Assembly (NCBI GenBank): GCA_025352265.1
Contig: JANXTS010000013.1
Coordinates: 1 to 64,000, forward strand
DNA length: 64,000 nucleotides
Origin: Variovorax sp.
GTDB lineage: Bacteria; Pseudomonadota; Gammaproteobacteria; Burkholderiales; Burkholderiaceae_C
Direction of reading: 5' to 3'
A program made the translations under genes and the position numbers. This document shows positions 16,007-23,919 of the stretch, piece after piece. Every line of letters starts with the position of its first letter. Within the stretch, counting starts at the first letter, position 1. The notes below the pieces were generated by a model. The model was not told where the DNA came from, searched no databases, and saw only the letters and a list, made by a program, of their open reading frames with translations.

Positions 16007-17290
16007 TCAGTGAGCTGTTGATGATGCAGCGTTTTGGTGCATATCGGACTTCACGCTTTCCTTGATAGGCGCCTTGGCGCGAACCGCCTCTGCAAGGGGC
16101 ATGCCTTGCTCCACCAGGCCGGCATGGAGCGCGGCGCCGAGCGGCAATATCTCGTCGTTGAAGTCGTAACGGCTGTTATGCAAAAACGCGCCCCCGCTGG
16201 CGGCTTGCCCGATGCGCAGGTAGGCGCCCGGCTTTTTCTGCAGCATGAAAGAGAAGTCTTCGGCGCCCATGCTGGGCTCCATGTGTCGCTCGACATTGGC
16301 TGCGCCGACGAGGCTTTGCGCCACATCGCCCGCGAACAATGCTTCAGCCACGGTGTTAACCGTCGCCGGGTAGATGCGCTCGAACGTGACCTTCGCCGTG
16401 GCACCGAAGCCGGCTGCTACTGCGCTGCACAGCTCGCCGAGCCGCTGCTCGACCATGGCTTGCACTTGGGCGCTGAAGGTGCGCACCGTGCCTACCATCA
16501 CAGCCTTGCCCGGCACCACGCTCATCGCGCCCAGGTCGCCGGCCTGCACCGCGCAGATACTGACGACCGCAGAGTCGATCGGCCGCACGTTGCGCGAGAC
16601 GATGCTCTGCACCGCCGTGATGATGTGCGCCGACACCAGCACCGGATCGACGGTGAGATAGGCGTGTGCACCATGACCGCCCTTGCCGGTTACCTCGATG
16701 GTGATGCGATCGGCGGCGGCCATCATCGCGCCGCTGTTGATGCCGATGGTGCCGACCGGCATCGCCGGCCAGTTGTGCATGGCGTAGACCGACTGCACCG
16801 GGAAGCGGTCGAACAAGCCGTCTTCGATCATTACGCGTGCACCGGCGTAGCCTTCTTCGCCGGGCTGGAAAATGAGCACGGCCGTGCCGTCGAAATTGCG
16901 TGTCTCGGCCAGATAGCGAGCAGCGCCGACGAGCATGGCGGTATGGCCGTCATGACCGCAACCGTGCATCAGCCCGGACTTGCCGGAGCGCCAGGCGAAG
17001 TCGTTGTCTTCTGTCATCGGCAGCGCGTCCATGTCGGCACGCAGGCCGATCATGCGTTTGCTGGCGGTCGACCTTCCTTTAATCACGGCAACGAGGCCGG
17101 TCTTGCCGATGCCGGTGTGCACCTCGTCGACGCCGCAGGCCTTGAGAGCCTCGTGGACGCGGGCGCCGGTGTAGAGCTCTTCGAAACCGAGCTCTGGATG
17201 CGCATGCAGATCGCGCCTGAACGCAGCAATCTCGGGATAGAAATTGGCGATGTGGGCAAAGGCACGCCCGGAAACTTGCAGGCGTGACAT
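16007..17290 (-). CDS. M20-family amidohydrolase (HipO/N-acyl-amino-acid hydrolase-like)
   Basis: A 427-residue cytosolic metallohydrolase of the M20D group, which cleaves N-acyl amino acids, hippurate-like amides or indole-acetyl-amino acids. It shows the early DLHAHPELGFEE motif, GLRADMDALPMTE, and the Cys/His metal motif MHGCGHDGHTAML, followed by QPGEEGYAGARVMIEDG. The ATG at 17290 shares one base with the stop of the DppB-like gene (TGATG), so it is translationally coupled inside the transport operon. This implies that the imported compound is hydrolysed by this enzyme on arrival. The exact acyl group is not predictable. Confidence 0.92.
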   Translation of the reverse strand: MSRLQVSGRAFAHIANFYPEIAAFRRDLHAHPELGFEELYTGARVHEALKACGVDEVHTGIGKTGLVAVIKGRSTASKRMIGLRADMDALPMTEDNDFAWRSGKSGLMHGCGHDGHTAMLVGAARYLAETRNFDGTAVLIFQPGEEGYAGARVMIEDGLFDRFPVQSVYAMHNWPAMPVGTIGINSGAMMAAADRITIEVTGKGGHGAHAYLTVDPVLVSAHIITAVQSIVSRNVRPIDSAVVSICAVQAGDLGAMSVVPGKAVMVGTVRTFSAQVQAMVEQRLGELCSAVAAGFGATAKVTFERIYPATVNTVAEALFAGDVAQSLVGAANVERHMEPSMGAEDFSFMLQKKPGAYLRIGQAASGGAFLHNSRYDFNDEILPLGAALHAGLVEQGMPLAEAVRAKAPIKESVKSDMHQNAASSTAH

Positions 17291-18270
17291 CAGTGTCCTC
17301 CGAGCGTCGAGATGCGCAGCCGCGGATCGACTGCGAAGTACAGGAGGTCGACGATCAGATTGATCGTGACGAAGATGAGAGCGATGAGGCAAAGATAAGC
17401 TGCCATCACCGGAATGTCTGCATAGGTCACGGCCTGGATAAACAGCAGTCCCATGCCGGGCCACTGGAACACCGTCTCGGTGATGATCGCGAAGGCTATC
17501 AACGAACCCAATTGAAGACCCGTGATGGTGATGACCGGCACCATCGTGTTGCGCAGCGCATGACCGAAATGAATCGCTCGGTCAGAGAGGCCGCGCGCAC
17601 GGGCGAACTTGATGTAGTCGGTGCGCAGCACCTCGAGCATCTCGGCGCGCACCAGCCGCATGATGAGCGTGAGCTGAAACACGGCAAGCGTGATTGCGGG
17701 CAATATGAGATGGCTCCAGCCATCGCGCGAGAAGAGACCCGTAGACCACCAGCCGATCTGCGTCACTTCACCGCGTCCAAAGCTCGGCAACCAGCCGAGC
17801 CAGACCGAGAAAACGAGGATCAACAAAATGCCGATCAAAAAGGTAGGCAACGAGACGCCGAGCAAAGACAGCGCCATCAGCGCCTGACTGCCCCACGAGC
17901 CACGGCGCAGCGCTGCGTAGACGCCCATCGGCAGGCCTATTGCGAGTGCCATCACGGCAGCCACCAAAGAGAGTTCCAGCGTGGCGGGCAAGCGTTCTGC
18001 GATCAACCGCGACACCTTGGCGCCTTGCCGCAAGCTCAGTCCGAATTCACCTTGCGCTGCGTTGAGCAGAAAGTGCCAGAACTGCACCACGAAAGGTTTA
18101 TCGAAACCCAGGTCGACTCGCAGTTGCTGGATCTGCTCGGGCTTGGCATCTTGCCCGAGCAAGAACACAACCGGGTCACCCACGTACTGGAACAGCAGGA
18201 AGGCTACGAAGGCCACTACCACCATGACGATGACAGCCTGGAACAGACGGCGCAGAACAAAAACAAGCAT
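17290..18270 (-). CDS. Dipeptide/oligopeptide ABC transporter permease (DppB/OppB-like)
   Basis: A 326-residue inner-membrane permease opening the peptide-transport operon. It begins MLVFVLRRLFQAVIVMVVVAFVAF, the typical DppB first membrane segment, followed by GDPVVFLLGQDAKPEQIQ (N-terminal OppB domain). The EAA loop DYIKFARARGLSDRAIHFGHALRN lies near residue 210. Its promoter should lie in the 90 bp between its start and the porin terminator at 18361-18393, but no convincing boxes were found. Gene order B - M20 - A - C - D - F differs from the usual A - B - C - D - F. Confidence 0.93.
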   Translation of the reverse strand: MLVFVLRRLFQAVIVMVVVAFVAFLLFQYVGDPVVFLLGQDAKPEQIQQLRVDLGFDKPFVVQFWHFLLNAAQGEFGLSLRQGAKVSRLIAERLPATLELSLVAAVMALAIGLPMGVYAALRRGSWGSQALMALSLLGVSLPTFLIGILLILVFSVWLGWLPSFGRGEVTQIGWWSTGLFSRDGWSHLILPAITLAVFQLTLIMRLVRAEMLEVLRTDYIKFARARGLSDRAIHFGHALRNTMVPVITITGLQLGSLIAFAIITETVFQWPGMGLLFIQAVTYADIPVMAAYLCLIALIFVTINLIVDLLYFAVDPRLRISTLGGH

Positions 18271-18360
18271 CAGTAAAGCATCAGCGTAGGTGGCGGAGAA
18301 AAAGGCAAAGTGCCGTCCTGAATGACGAGCAAGGGCTGTGCCGACCTACGCCTGAAGACA

Positions 18361-18393
18361 TAAAAAAAGCCACCCGACTTGCGTCGAGTGGCT
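18361..18393 (-). terminator. Rho-independent terminator of the porin gene
   Basis: On the minus strand an 11-bp stem (AGCCACTCGAC / GTCGGGTGGCT, one G-T pair) with loop GCAA is followed directly by seven T. It lies about 42 bp after the porin stop codon and separates the porin transcript from the peptide-transporter operon. Confidence 0.9.
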
Positions 18394-18434
18394 TCTAACA
18401 TTTTCAAACTTGAACTGGCCAGGCCAGTGTCAAA

Positions 18435-19745
18435 TTAGAACGAGTGACGAACACCGAAGTCGTAACCCAGCGAGCTGCGCTGCGTGTAGCCAGCTGGCGA
18501 GTTGCCGACACCACCGGTTGGGTTCGTGCCATTGCTTTGAAAAATGGACTGGCCGCCGAGGACTGCACTGTTCTGGCCGTCCGTGATCTTCAGCTTGGCG
18601 ATCGTAGCGTACAGGGCAGTGCGCTTCGAAAGGTTGTGCACGTAGCCGAGCGCCAACTGGTTAGCCGTAGAGTCGAAGTTCGACGTGCTGAAGAAGTTCT
18701 GCGCGTTGAACACAGGCGCTGCGCCGTTGCTGAACTTGACACGCGAGTACGAAGCGCGGATCAGGCCTGCGCCAACTGGAACCGTCACGCCCACCAAGGC
18801 ACCGTTGTACTTGTCGGTCTGGCTCGTGCTCACGAAGTAAGGAACACCTGCGAGCACCGTGGCGGTGCCGAGCTTGTTCTTGTCCTTGGCTTGCGACAGT
18901 TCGCCGAACAACTTCACAGGACCGAAGTCATACGAAGCGCCGAGGTTCAAAGTGTCGATCTTGCGCTGTTGGCTGTCGCTGGCGATGAGGCCGGTCACAA
19001 CCGAAGGAGTATCGACGGCTGTGCTTTGGCCGTAGGCAACTGCCACGTCCAGAGGTCCGTTGGCGTAGCCGAAACGGCCGCCGACGTAGCGACCCTTCGC
19101 CGACTGATCAACACCGCTGTTCTTGATAGTTTCTGGCAGTGCGTATTGCAGTTGGCCGTAGAAACCACCGAGGTTAGGCGGCAGGAAATAGCCGATGGAG
19201 TTGCTGGTACGAACGTACGTGTCGCTGCCCGAACCGCCCGAAGCTCCACCTGGGCCACGCAGGATTGCCAAACGGAGGTTCGAACCGAAGATTGCGCTGC
19301 TGCCGACGCCGTTGGTACCGAACGGATCAAAAACGGTGTCGTTCCAGAACGTTGCGGTGTAGTCACGACCCAAACGAACTTCACCGAAGCCACCCGACAA
19401 GCTCACCGTCGAACGACGGTTGAAGTTGCTGAGGGATTTGGAGCCGTCGTCATTGGCGAGGCTGGCTTCGAGCCAGAAGCTCGCAGCGAGGCCGCCGCCG
19501 AGGTCTTCCGTACCACGGAAGCCGATGCGGCTAGAGTTGTAGCCAGAATTGCCCAGAACGGTCTGGCTTTGCTTGATGCCGGTAGGCACAACAAACAAAG
19601 GCGCTGCGAATGGGTTGGCCAACTCGGCTTTGGACGAGTAGTGGCTGACCGAAGCGTCGACCACACCGAACAGCGTGACGGACGACTGAGCCGAGGCAAT
19701 ACCGGCAACAGCCAGGGCAGCCAAGGCAACTAGAGATTTTTTCAT
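18435..19745 (-). CDS. Outer-membrane porin, gram-negative porin family (Omp32-like)
   Basis: A 436-residue trimeric beta-barrel general porin of the Burkholderiales type. The ATG at 19745 follows GGAGAA and gives a signal peptide MKKSLVALAALAVAGIASA. The mature protein begins QSSVTLFGVVDASVSHYSS, the near-invariant start of Comamonadaceae porins. Family features are SRIGFRGTEDLGGGLAASFWLEA, RRSTVSLSGGFGEVRLGRDY (constriction loop region follows), and the C-terminal strand ending SLGYDFGVRHSF with a terminal Phe for BAM recognition. Monocistronic, with its own terminator. An inverted repeat 176 bp upstream of its start may be an operator. Confidence 0.95.
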   Translation of the reverse strand: MKKSLVALAALAVAGIASAQSSVTLFGVVDASVSHYSSKAELANPFAAPLFVVPTGIKQSQTVLGNSGYNSSRIGFRGTEDLGGGLAASFWLEASLANDDGSKSLSNFNRRSTVSLSGGFGEVRLGRDYTATFWNDTVFDPFGTNGVGSSAIFGSNLRLAILRGPGGASGGSGSDTYVRTSNSIGYFLPPNLGGFYGQLQYALPETIKNSGVDQSAKGRYVGGRFGYANGPLDVAVAYGQSTAVDTPSVVTGLIASDSQQRKIDTLNLGASYDFGPVKLFGELSQAKDKNKLGTATVLAGVPYFVSTSQTDKYNGALVGVTVPVGAGLIRASYSRVKFSNGAAPVFNAQNFFSTSNFDSTANQLALGYVHNLSKRTALYATIAKLKITDGQNSAVLGGQSIFQSNGTNPTGGVGNSPAGYTQRSSLGYDFGVRHSF

Positions 19746-19920
19746 TGCAAGTTTCTCCAAGGTTAAACATAGGGCTCCGGTGCGGAGGGTTCACTGTGCT
19801 TGTGCACTTTTGTGCTCCCACCGGACCCCGGGCCAACCTCCTTTTGGGAAGTTGTCGCTATTGCACCAGAGCAGCCGCGGCAGGGCAAAACAATTCGCCT
19901 GAAAAGCCGGCTGGTTTGCC

Positions 19921-19947
19921 CGTTTCGTTGCACGAGTGCAACAAACG
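19921..19947. promoter_or_regulatory. Interrupted palindrome with GTTGCAC/GTGCAAC core, candidate operator
   Basis: The 7-bp arms GTTGCAC and GTGCAAC are separated by GA and flanked by further complementary bases (CGTTT / AAACG, with one extra C). It lies in the 283-bp gap between the divergent porin and coq7 genes. A perfect relative with a GTTGCA/TGCAAC core sits at 21214-21230. The rest of the gap shows nothing else I can name. Confidence 0.4.
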
Positions 19948-20028
19948 ACTGAAAGCCTCCGCAATGCCCTGATGTGAAATCTAAAGTACGCGCCTGCGGG
20001 GTGAATTCACTTCGGTTTAGATTAGGGC

Positions 20029-20667
20029 ATGAGCTCATCGATAGACCCCTTTTTTATTGCAGCCGACGCAGCACTTCGAACTCTGTTTGCCGCGCCGCAT
20101 GCGGCACGACCGCTCCCATTGGTTTCAGCGACAAATGCTGCTCCGGTAGAACTGACCGAAGCCGAGCGTCGCGAAGCGGGAGCGCTGATGCGGGTGAATC
20201 ATGTGGGTGAGGTATGCGCCCAGGCGCTTTATACGGCGCAGGCCGCCGTCACGAAAGACAAGGCGCTGCGCGCGCACTTCTTACATGCTGCTCGCGAAGA
20301 AACCGATCACCTGGCGTGGACGCATGACAGGCTTGAAGCCTTAGGCGCCCGCTCCTCGTTGCTCAATCCTATCTGGTACGCCGGCGCATTCGGCCTGGGC
20401 CTGCTGGCCGGACGCCTTGGTGATCGCTGGAGTCTGGGTTTCGTCGCAGAGACGGAAAAGCAAGTAGAGGCGCATCTCGACGGCCACTTGGACCGTCTTC
20501 CGGTAGCTGACGCCGCATCACGCGCAGTGGTCGTGCAAATGAAGATCGACGAGGCACGCCATGCAGCAGAGGCATGGAGCGCCGGCGCCAAGGAGCTGCC
20601 AGCGCCAGTCAAAGGAGTAATGAAGCTCGTATCAAAAGTGATGACGACAGTTGCACATCGCATATAG
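20029..20667 (+). CDS. coq7: 3-demethoxyubiquinol 3-hydroxylase (Coq7)
   Basis: Carboxylate-bridged di-iron hydroxylase acting near the end of ubiquinone synthesis, at the membrane; it replaces the flavoprotein UbiF found in enterobacteria. The 212-residue length is normal. Iron ligands can be seen in helix motifs: [17 protein letters not shown], then [10 protein letters not shown] (ExxH), [12 protein letters not shown], and [11 protein letters not shown] (ExxxH-like). It starts with ATG at 20029. It is convergent with the OsmC gene 15 bp downstream and appears monocistronic. Confidence 0.95.
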   Translation: MSSSIDPFFIAADAALRTLFAAPHAARPLPLVSATNAAPVELTEAERREAGALMRVNHVGEVCAQALYTAQAAVTKDKALRAHFLHAAREETDHLAWTHDRLEALGARSSLLNPIWYAGAFGLGLLAGRLGDRWSLGFVAETEKQVEAHLDGHLDRLPVADAASRAVVVQMKIDEARHAAEAWSAGAKELPAPVKGVMKLVSKVMTTVAHRI

Positions 20668-20682
20668 GAATACTTGAGCCGA

Positions 20683-21132
20683 TCAAGTCTCGACCAGGTC
20701 GAAGCTGGTGGTGATGAGGGCACTTTTGCCGAGCATGATCGTTCCCGAGCAATAGGTGTCGTGGCTCAACGCGATGGCACGCTCGACCACAGATGCGGGG
20801 ACGCCTTTGCCGGCGACCGTGAAGTGCATGTGGATCGCCGTAAAAACCTTCGGATCTTTTTCAGCCCGCGTGCTGGTCAGCTTGACGCTGCAACGCTCGA
20901 CCTTGTGACGCCCACGCTTCAAGATCAATACGACGTCGTAGGCCGTGCAGCCGCCGGCGCCAGCCAGCAAGGTTTCCATCGGGCGCGGCGCCTGATTTCT
21001 GCCGCCGTTTTCAGGCTTTACCTCATCGACAGCGCCATCCATTGTCAAAACGTGCCCGCTGCCCGTTTCTGCAACGAAACCCATCGCCGATTGGGTGCCG
21101 GCATTTCCGGTCCAGCTCACTGTGCATTCCAT
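20683..21132 (-). CDS. OsmC/Ohr-family protein
   Basis: A 149-residue small protein of the OsmC superfamily, whose members reduce organic hydroperoxides through two Cys residues. Both are visible: one in GAGGCTAYDVV and one in SHDTYCSGTIML. The start ATG at 21132 (MECTVSWTGNAGTQSAMGF) matches the family N-terminus; an upstream in-frame extension to 21222 is not conserved-looking. It resembles the YhfA-like OsmC branch more than Ohr, so a peroxidase role is not certain. It is convergent with coq7, and its upstream region is shared with ilvA and the palindrome at 21214-21230. Confidence 0.9.
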   Translation of the reverse strand: MECTVSWTGNAGTQSAMGFVAETGSGHVLTMDGAVDEVKPENGGRNQAPRPMETLLAGAGGCTAYDVVLILKRGRHKVERCSVKLTSTRAEKDPKVFTAIHMHFTVAGKGVPASVVERAIALSHDTYCSGTIMLGKSALITTSFDLVET

Positions 21133-21213
21133 CGTCTTAGCTCCAAGAGGTCGGGTAGCAGTCAAAAAAATCACACTGCAAGTCGGTTTGTTTATGCGAA
21201 AAGCGTCGGTCGC

Positions 21214-21244
21214 TTGTTGCAATGCAACAAACTGTCGATATACT
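21214..21244 (+). promoter_or_regulatory. Sigma70-type promoter overlapped by a perfect 17-bp palindrome
   Basis: 21214-21230 is an uninterrupted palindrome of TTGTTGCA and TGCAACAA around one central A. It contains a -35 box TTGCAA (21217-21222), followed after 16 bp by TATACT (21239-21244). A repressor bound to the palindrome would block this promoter. Transcription would start near 21251, toward ilvA. A TGC-rich palindrome of this kind resembles sites of several Burkholderiales repressors, but none can be assigned. Confidence 0.6.
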
Positions 21245-21250
21245 TTATTT

Positions 21251-21338
21251 CATCGCGTCCGCAAGGATGCACCGGTTGTCTCCTCCACCCTTCCAATTGG
21301 TGGATTTAGCCCCGAGTCGCAAGACCCGGGGCTTTTTT
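21251..21338 (+). ncRNA. Putative short RNA or attenuated leader upstream of ilvA
   Basis: Predicted from the promoter at 21217-21244 and the terminator at 21308-21338, which together define a transcript of about 88 nt. Its middle part has a small CCACC / GGTGG hairpin (21285-21304) preceded by a C/U-rich stretch with CTCCTCC, which is complementary to a Shine-Dalgarno sequence. No convincing leader peptide rich in branched-chain codons is present. It may be an independent small RNA or the leader of ilvA, whose ATG is only 26 nt beyond the T-run. Confidence 0.4.
21308..21338 (+). terminator. Intrinsic terminator just upstream of ilvA
   Basis: The stem AGCCCCGAGTC / GACCCGGGGCT has ten pairs with one A-C mismatch. 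The loop is GCAA and the stem runs straight into six T (21333-21338). No plus-strand gene ends here: coq7 stops at 20667 with an opposite-strand gene between. The element must therefore act on a short transcript started inside this gap. Confidence 0.75.
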
Positions 21339-21364
21339 CTTGGCCGCACTATGATCGCGGCCCC

Positions 21365-22909
21365 ATGCCCACCTCGCTCACTCCTGCCGACTACCTGAAG
21401 AAAATCCTGACGGCGCGCGTTTACGACGTGGCGGTCGAATCCGCTCTGGAACCGGCCAAGGCCCTGAGTGCGCGCCTCGGCAACACTGTGCTGCTCAAAC
21501 GCGAAGACCAGCAACCGGTGTTCAGCTTCAAGTTGCGTGGCGCTTACAACAAGATGGCGCACTTGAGCGCCGAACAGCTGGCACACGGCGTCATCTGCGC
21601 TTCGGCTGGCAATCACGCGCAAGGGGTCGCGCTCGGCGCTCAGAAACTCGGCGCGCGCGCGGTGGTCGTGATGCCTGTGACCACGCCAGAACTCAAGGTC
21701 AACGCGGTGCGCGCGCTCGGCGCTGAGGTGCATCTGCACGGCGACAGCTATTCCGACGCCTATGCGCACGCGTTGGAGCTGCAGACATCGCAGGGCCTGA
21801 CGTTCGTCCATCCGTTCGACGACCCCGATGTCATTGCCGGGCAAGGCACCATCGCGATGGAAATCCTGCGTCAGCACCAAGGCCGGCTCGATGCCGTTTT
21901 CGTCGCCATTGGTGGTGGTGGACTGATCTCGGGGGTCGCCAATTACATCAAAGCGGTGCGACCCGAGATCAAGGTGATCGGGGTGCAGATGAACGATTCC
22001 GACGCGATGATTCAATCGGTCGTGGCAAAAAACCGCGTGACGCTCGCCGACGTCGGTTTGTTCTCCGACGGCACGGCCGTCAAGCTGGTGGGCGAAGAGA
22101 CTTTTCGGATCGCCGCCGACCTGGTCGACGAGTTCATGACCGTCGACACCGATGCCGTATGTGCCGGCATCAAGGACGTATTCATCGACACGCGCAGCAT
22201 TGTCGAGCCGGCTGGTGCATTGGCGGTGGCTGCCGTCAAGCAATACGTCGAAGCGAACGGCACGCGTGGCGAAACCTACGCGGTAATCCTGTGCGGCGCC
22301 AACATGAACTTCGACCGCCTGCGCTTCGTCGCCGAACGCGCCGAGGTCGGTGAAGAACGCGAAGCACTTTTTGCAGTCACCATTCCGGAAGAGCGCGGCA
22401 GTTTTCGCCGCTTCTGCGAGTTGGTGGGCGAGGTGCCGGGCGCCTCTCGCAACGTCACCGAGTTCAACTACCGCATCAGCGACGCCAGCCAAGCGCATGT
22501 GTTCGTCGGCCTCACAACCTCGACGCGCGGTGAGTCGAAGACGATTGCCGACACCTTCGTAGCGCACGGCTTCGGCACGATAGACCTCACGCACGACGAG
22601 TTGGCCAAGGAGCACATCCGCCACATGGTCGGCGGGCGAACAGGTCTGGCGCATGAAGAGCGACTGCTGCGCTTCGTGTTCCCGGAGCGACCGGGGGCAC
22701 TATTGAAATTCTTGAGCATGATGCGGCCGAACTGGAACATCAGCCTGTTCCACTATCGCAACCAGGGCGCTGACTACGGTCGCATCCTGGTCGGGCTCCA
22801 GGTGCCCGCGGCAGACCATGGCGCCTTCAAAGAATTTCTCGAAACGCTCGGCTATCCGTATGTCGACGAAACTGCCAACCCGGTCTACCAGCTGTTCCTG
22901 AAGGCTTGA
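21365..22909 (+). CDS. ilvA: Threonine ammonia-lyase (threonine dehydratase), biosynthetic
   Basis: PLP enzyme making 2-oxobutanoate from threonine, the first step to isoleucine. It has 514 residues, the length of the long allosteric form. The PLP Lys is in FSFKLRGAYNKM, the phosphate-binding loop is GGGGLISG, and two C-terminal ACT-like regulatory domains follow (starts near EERGSFRRFCELVG and FPERPGALLKFLSMM). The ATG at 21365 gives MPTSLTPADYLKKILTARVYD, the family N-terminus. A 6-bp GC hairpin (GGCCGC / GCGGCC) immediately precedes it instead of a clear Shine-Dalgarno sequence. The terminator and promoter upstream suggest attenuation or an adjoining small RNA. Confidence 0.95.
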   Translation: MPTSLTPADYLKKILTARVYDVAVESALEPAKALSARLGNTVLLKREDQQPVFSFKLRGAYNKMAHLSAEQLAHGVICASAGNHAQGVALGAQKLGARAVVVMPVTTPELKVNAVRALGAEVHLHGDSYSDAYAHALELQTSQGLTFVHPFDDPDVIAGQGTIAMEILRQHQGRLDAVFVAIGGGGLISGVANYIKAVRPEIKVIGVQMNDSDAMIQSVVAKNRVTLADVGLFSDGTAVKLVGEETFRIAADLVDEFMTVDTDAVCAGIKDVFIDTRSIVEPAGALAVAAVKQYVEANGTRGETYAVILCGANMNFDRLRFVAERAEVGEEREALFAVTIPEERGSFRRFCELVGEVPGASRNVTEFNYRISDASQAHVFVGLTTSTRGESKTIADTFVAHGFGTIDLTHDELAKEHIRHMVGGRTGLAHEERLLRFVFPERPGALLKFLSMMRPNWNISLFHYRNQGADYGRILVGLQVPAADHGAFKEFLETLGYPYVDETANPVYQLFLKA

Positions 22910-22926
22910 AGGGGACGCGGACGTGC

Positions 22927-23424
22927 TCAATTCGCATCTGGCAATGAGAGCACCTGCGGCGGCAAAAGCACAGCCAGCGGACGCGTCGGCATCTGCAGCG
23001 TGAAGGTCGGCGCCGACGTTCCGCCGGCTCCCAGTGTCGCAGCGCGCGGTCCGACCGACTGAAGCACATAACTTCCGCCGAGGCGGCTGCCGATCCGGAA
23101 AGGCCGAGGCGGCTTGCCGTCGACCGCAATCAATGCCACGCCTTGGCCATCGGTGTCGGCTACGACGCCGAGCAGTGCAAAGCGGCTCGCGGCGTCAGGC
23201 TTTGCGGTAACCGTGGGGTCCGTCGACACGCCTCCGAGGAAGCGCGACAAAGTCGTGGGATCGACCGCCACGATGGCCGGTCCGCCGACTGCCGGCGGCG
23301 CGGCCGCATCGGCAGGCGCCGTGAGTCGCAGACCCCAGAAGACGACACTTCCGGCAGCGGCGCCCCACAACAACACGGTAGCGGTCGCAGCGGGCCAACG
23401 GGCGGAAGTGTAGGGAAGTGCCAT
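22927..23424 (-). CDS. gspC: Type II secretion system protein C (inner-membrane GspC)
   Basis: A 165-residue protein that links the inner-membrane platform to the secretin. It has a short cytoplasmic start, one membrane segment (VLLWGAAAGSVVFWGL, residues about 16-33), then a Pro/Ala linker. A homology-region domain follows (SRFLGG...FALLGVVAD...GVALIAVDGKPPRPFRIGSRLGGSYVLQSVGPRAATL). It lacks a C-terminal PDZ domain, as in other Burkholderiales. It is encoded against the rest of the gsp cluster, its ATG only 21 bp from that of gspG. The call rests on domain layout and context. Confidence 0.85.
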   Translation of the reverse strand: MALPYTSARWPAATATVLLWGAAAGSVVFWGLRLTAPADAAAPPAVGGPAIVAVDPTTLSRFLGGVSTDPTVTAKPDAASRFALLGVVADTDGQGVALIAVDGKPPRPFRIGSRLGGSYVLQSVGPRAATLGAGGTSAPTFTLQMPTRPLAVLLPPQVLSLPDAN

Positions 23425-23445
23425 GGGGCCGCATTATCATTGCTC

Positions 23446-23919
23446 ATGAACTTTTTGACCTGTTCGCCCCGTTCCTTCGTGCGACAACTGCAGCGCCGGC
23501 AGCAGCGATTTTTGCAGCGCGCATTCACGCTGATCGAGCTGATGGTGGTGCTGGTCATCATCGGCGTGCTCGCCGCGCTGATCGTACCGAATGTGATCGA
23601 ACGGGCCGACGATGCACGCGTGACGGCGGCCAAGACCGACGTCAACAATCTGATGCAGGCGCTCAAGCTGTATCGCCTCGACAACCAGCGTTACCCGACG
23701 GTCGAGCAAGGCCTGCAGGCGCTGCTTGTCAGGCCCACGGTAGGGCCCGCTGCACCCAACTGGAAACCCTATGTCGAGAAGCTGCCCAACGACCCGTGGG
23801 GCCGCTCCTACCAGTACATGAACCCAGGCATCAAGGGCGAAATCGATGTGCTCTCGCTCGGCGCCGACGGTCAGCCCGGTGGCGAAGGCAAGAATGCCGA
23901 CATCGGCAGCTGGCAATAG
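23446..23919 (+). CDS. gspG: Type II secretion major pseudopilin GspG
   Basis: Main subunit of the periplasmic pseudopilus (157-residue precursor). The prepilin motif is AFTLIELMVVLVIIGVLAALIVPNV, followed by the GspG family segments LYRLDNQRYPTVEQGLQALL and LPNDPWGRSYQYMNPG, and the C-terminal Ca-binding loop (SLGADGQPGGEGKNADIGSW). The 26-residue leader is long, and residue -1 of the cleavage site is Ala rather than the usual Gly (QRA|FTLIE). The start ATG at 23446 sits 21 bp from the divergent gspC start, so its promoter must overlap gspC. Confidence 0.95.
   Translation: MNFLTCSPRSFVRQLQRRQQRFLQRAFTLIELMVVLVIIGVLAALIVPNVIERADDARVTAAKTDVNNLMQALKLYRLDNQRYPTVEQGLQALLVRPTVGPAAPNWKPYVEKLPNDPWGRSYQYMNPGIKGEIDVLSLGADGQPGGEGKNADIGSWQ

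Noticed and set aside
20672..20688. Small hairpin ACTTGA-N5-TCAAGT between convergent coq7 and the OsmC gene
   Set aside because: Only six A/T-rich pairs, no T-run on either side, and it enters the OsmC stop codon; too weak to call a terminator.
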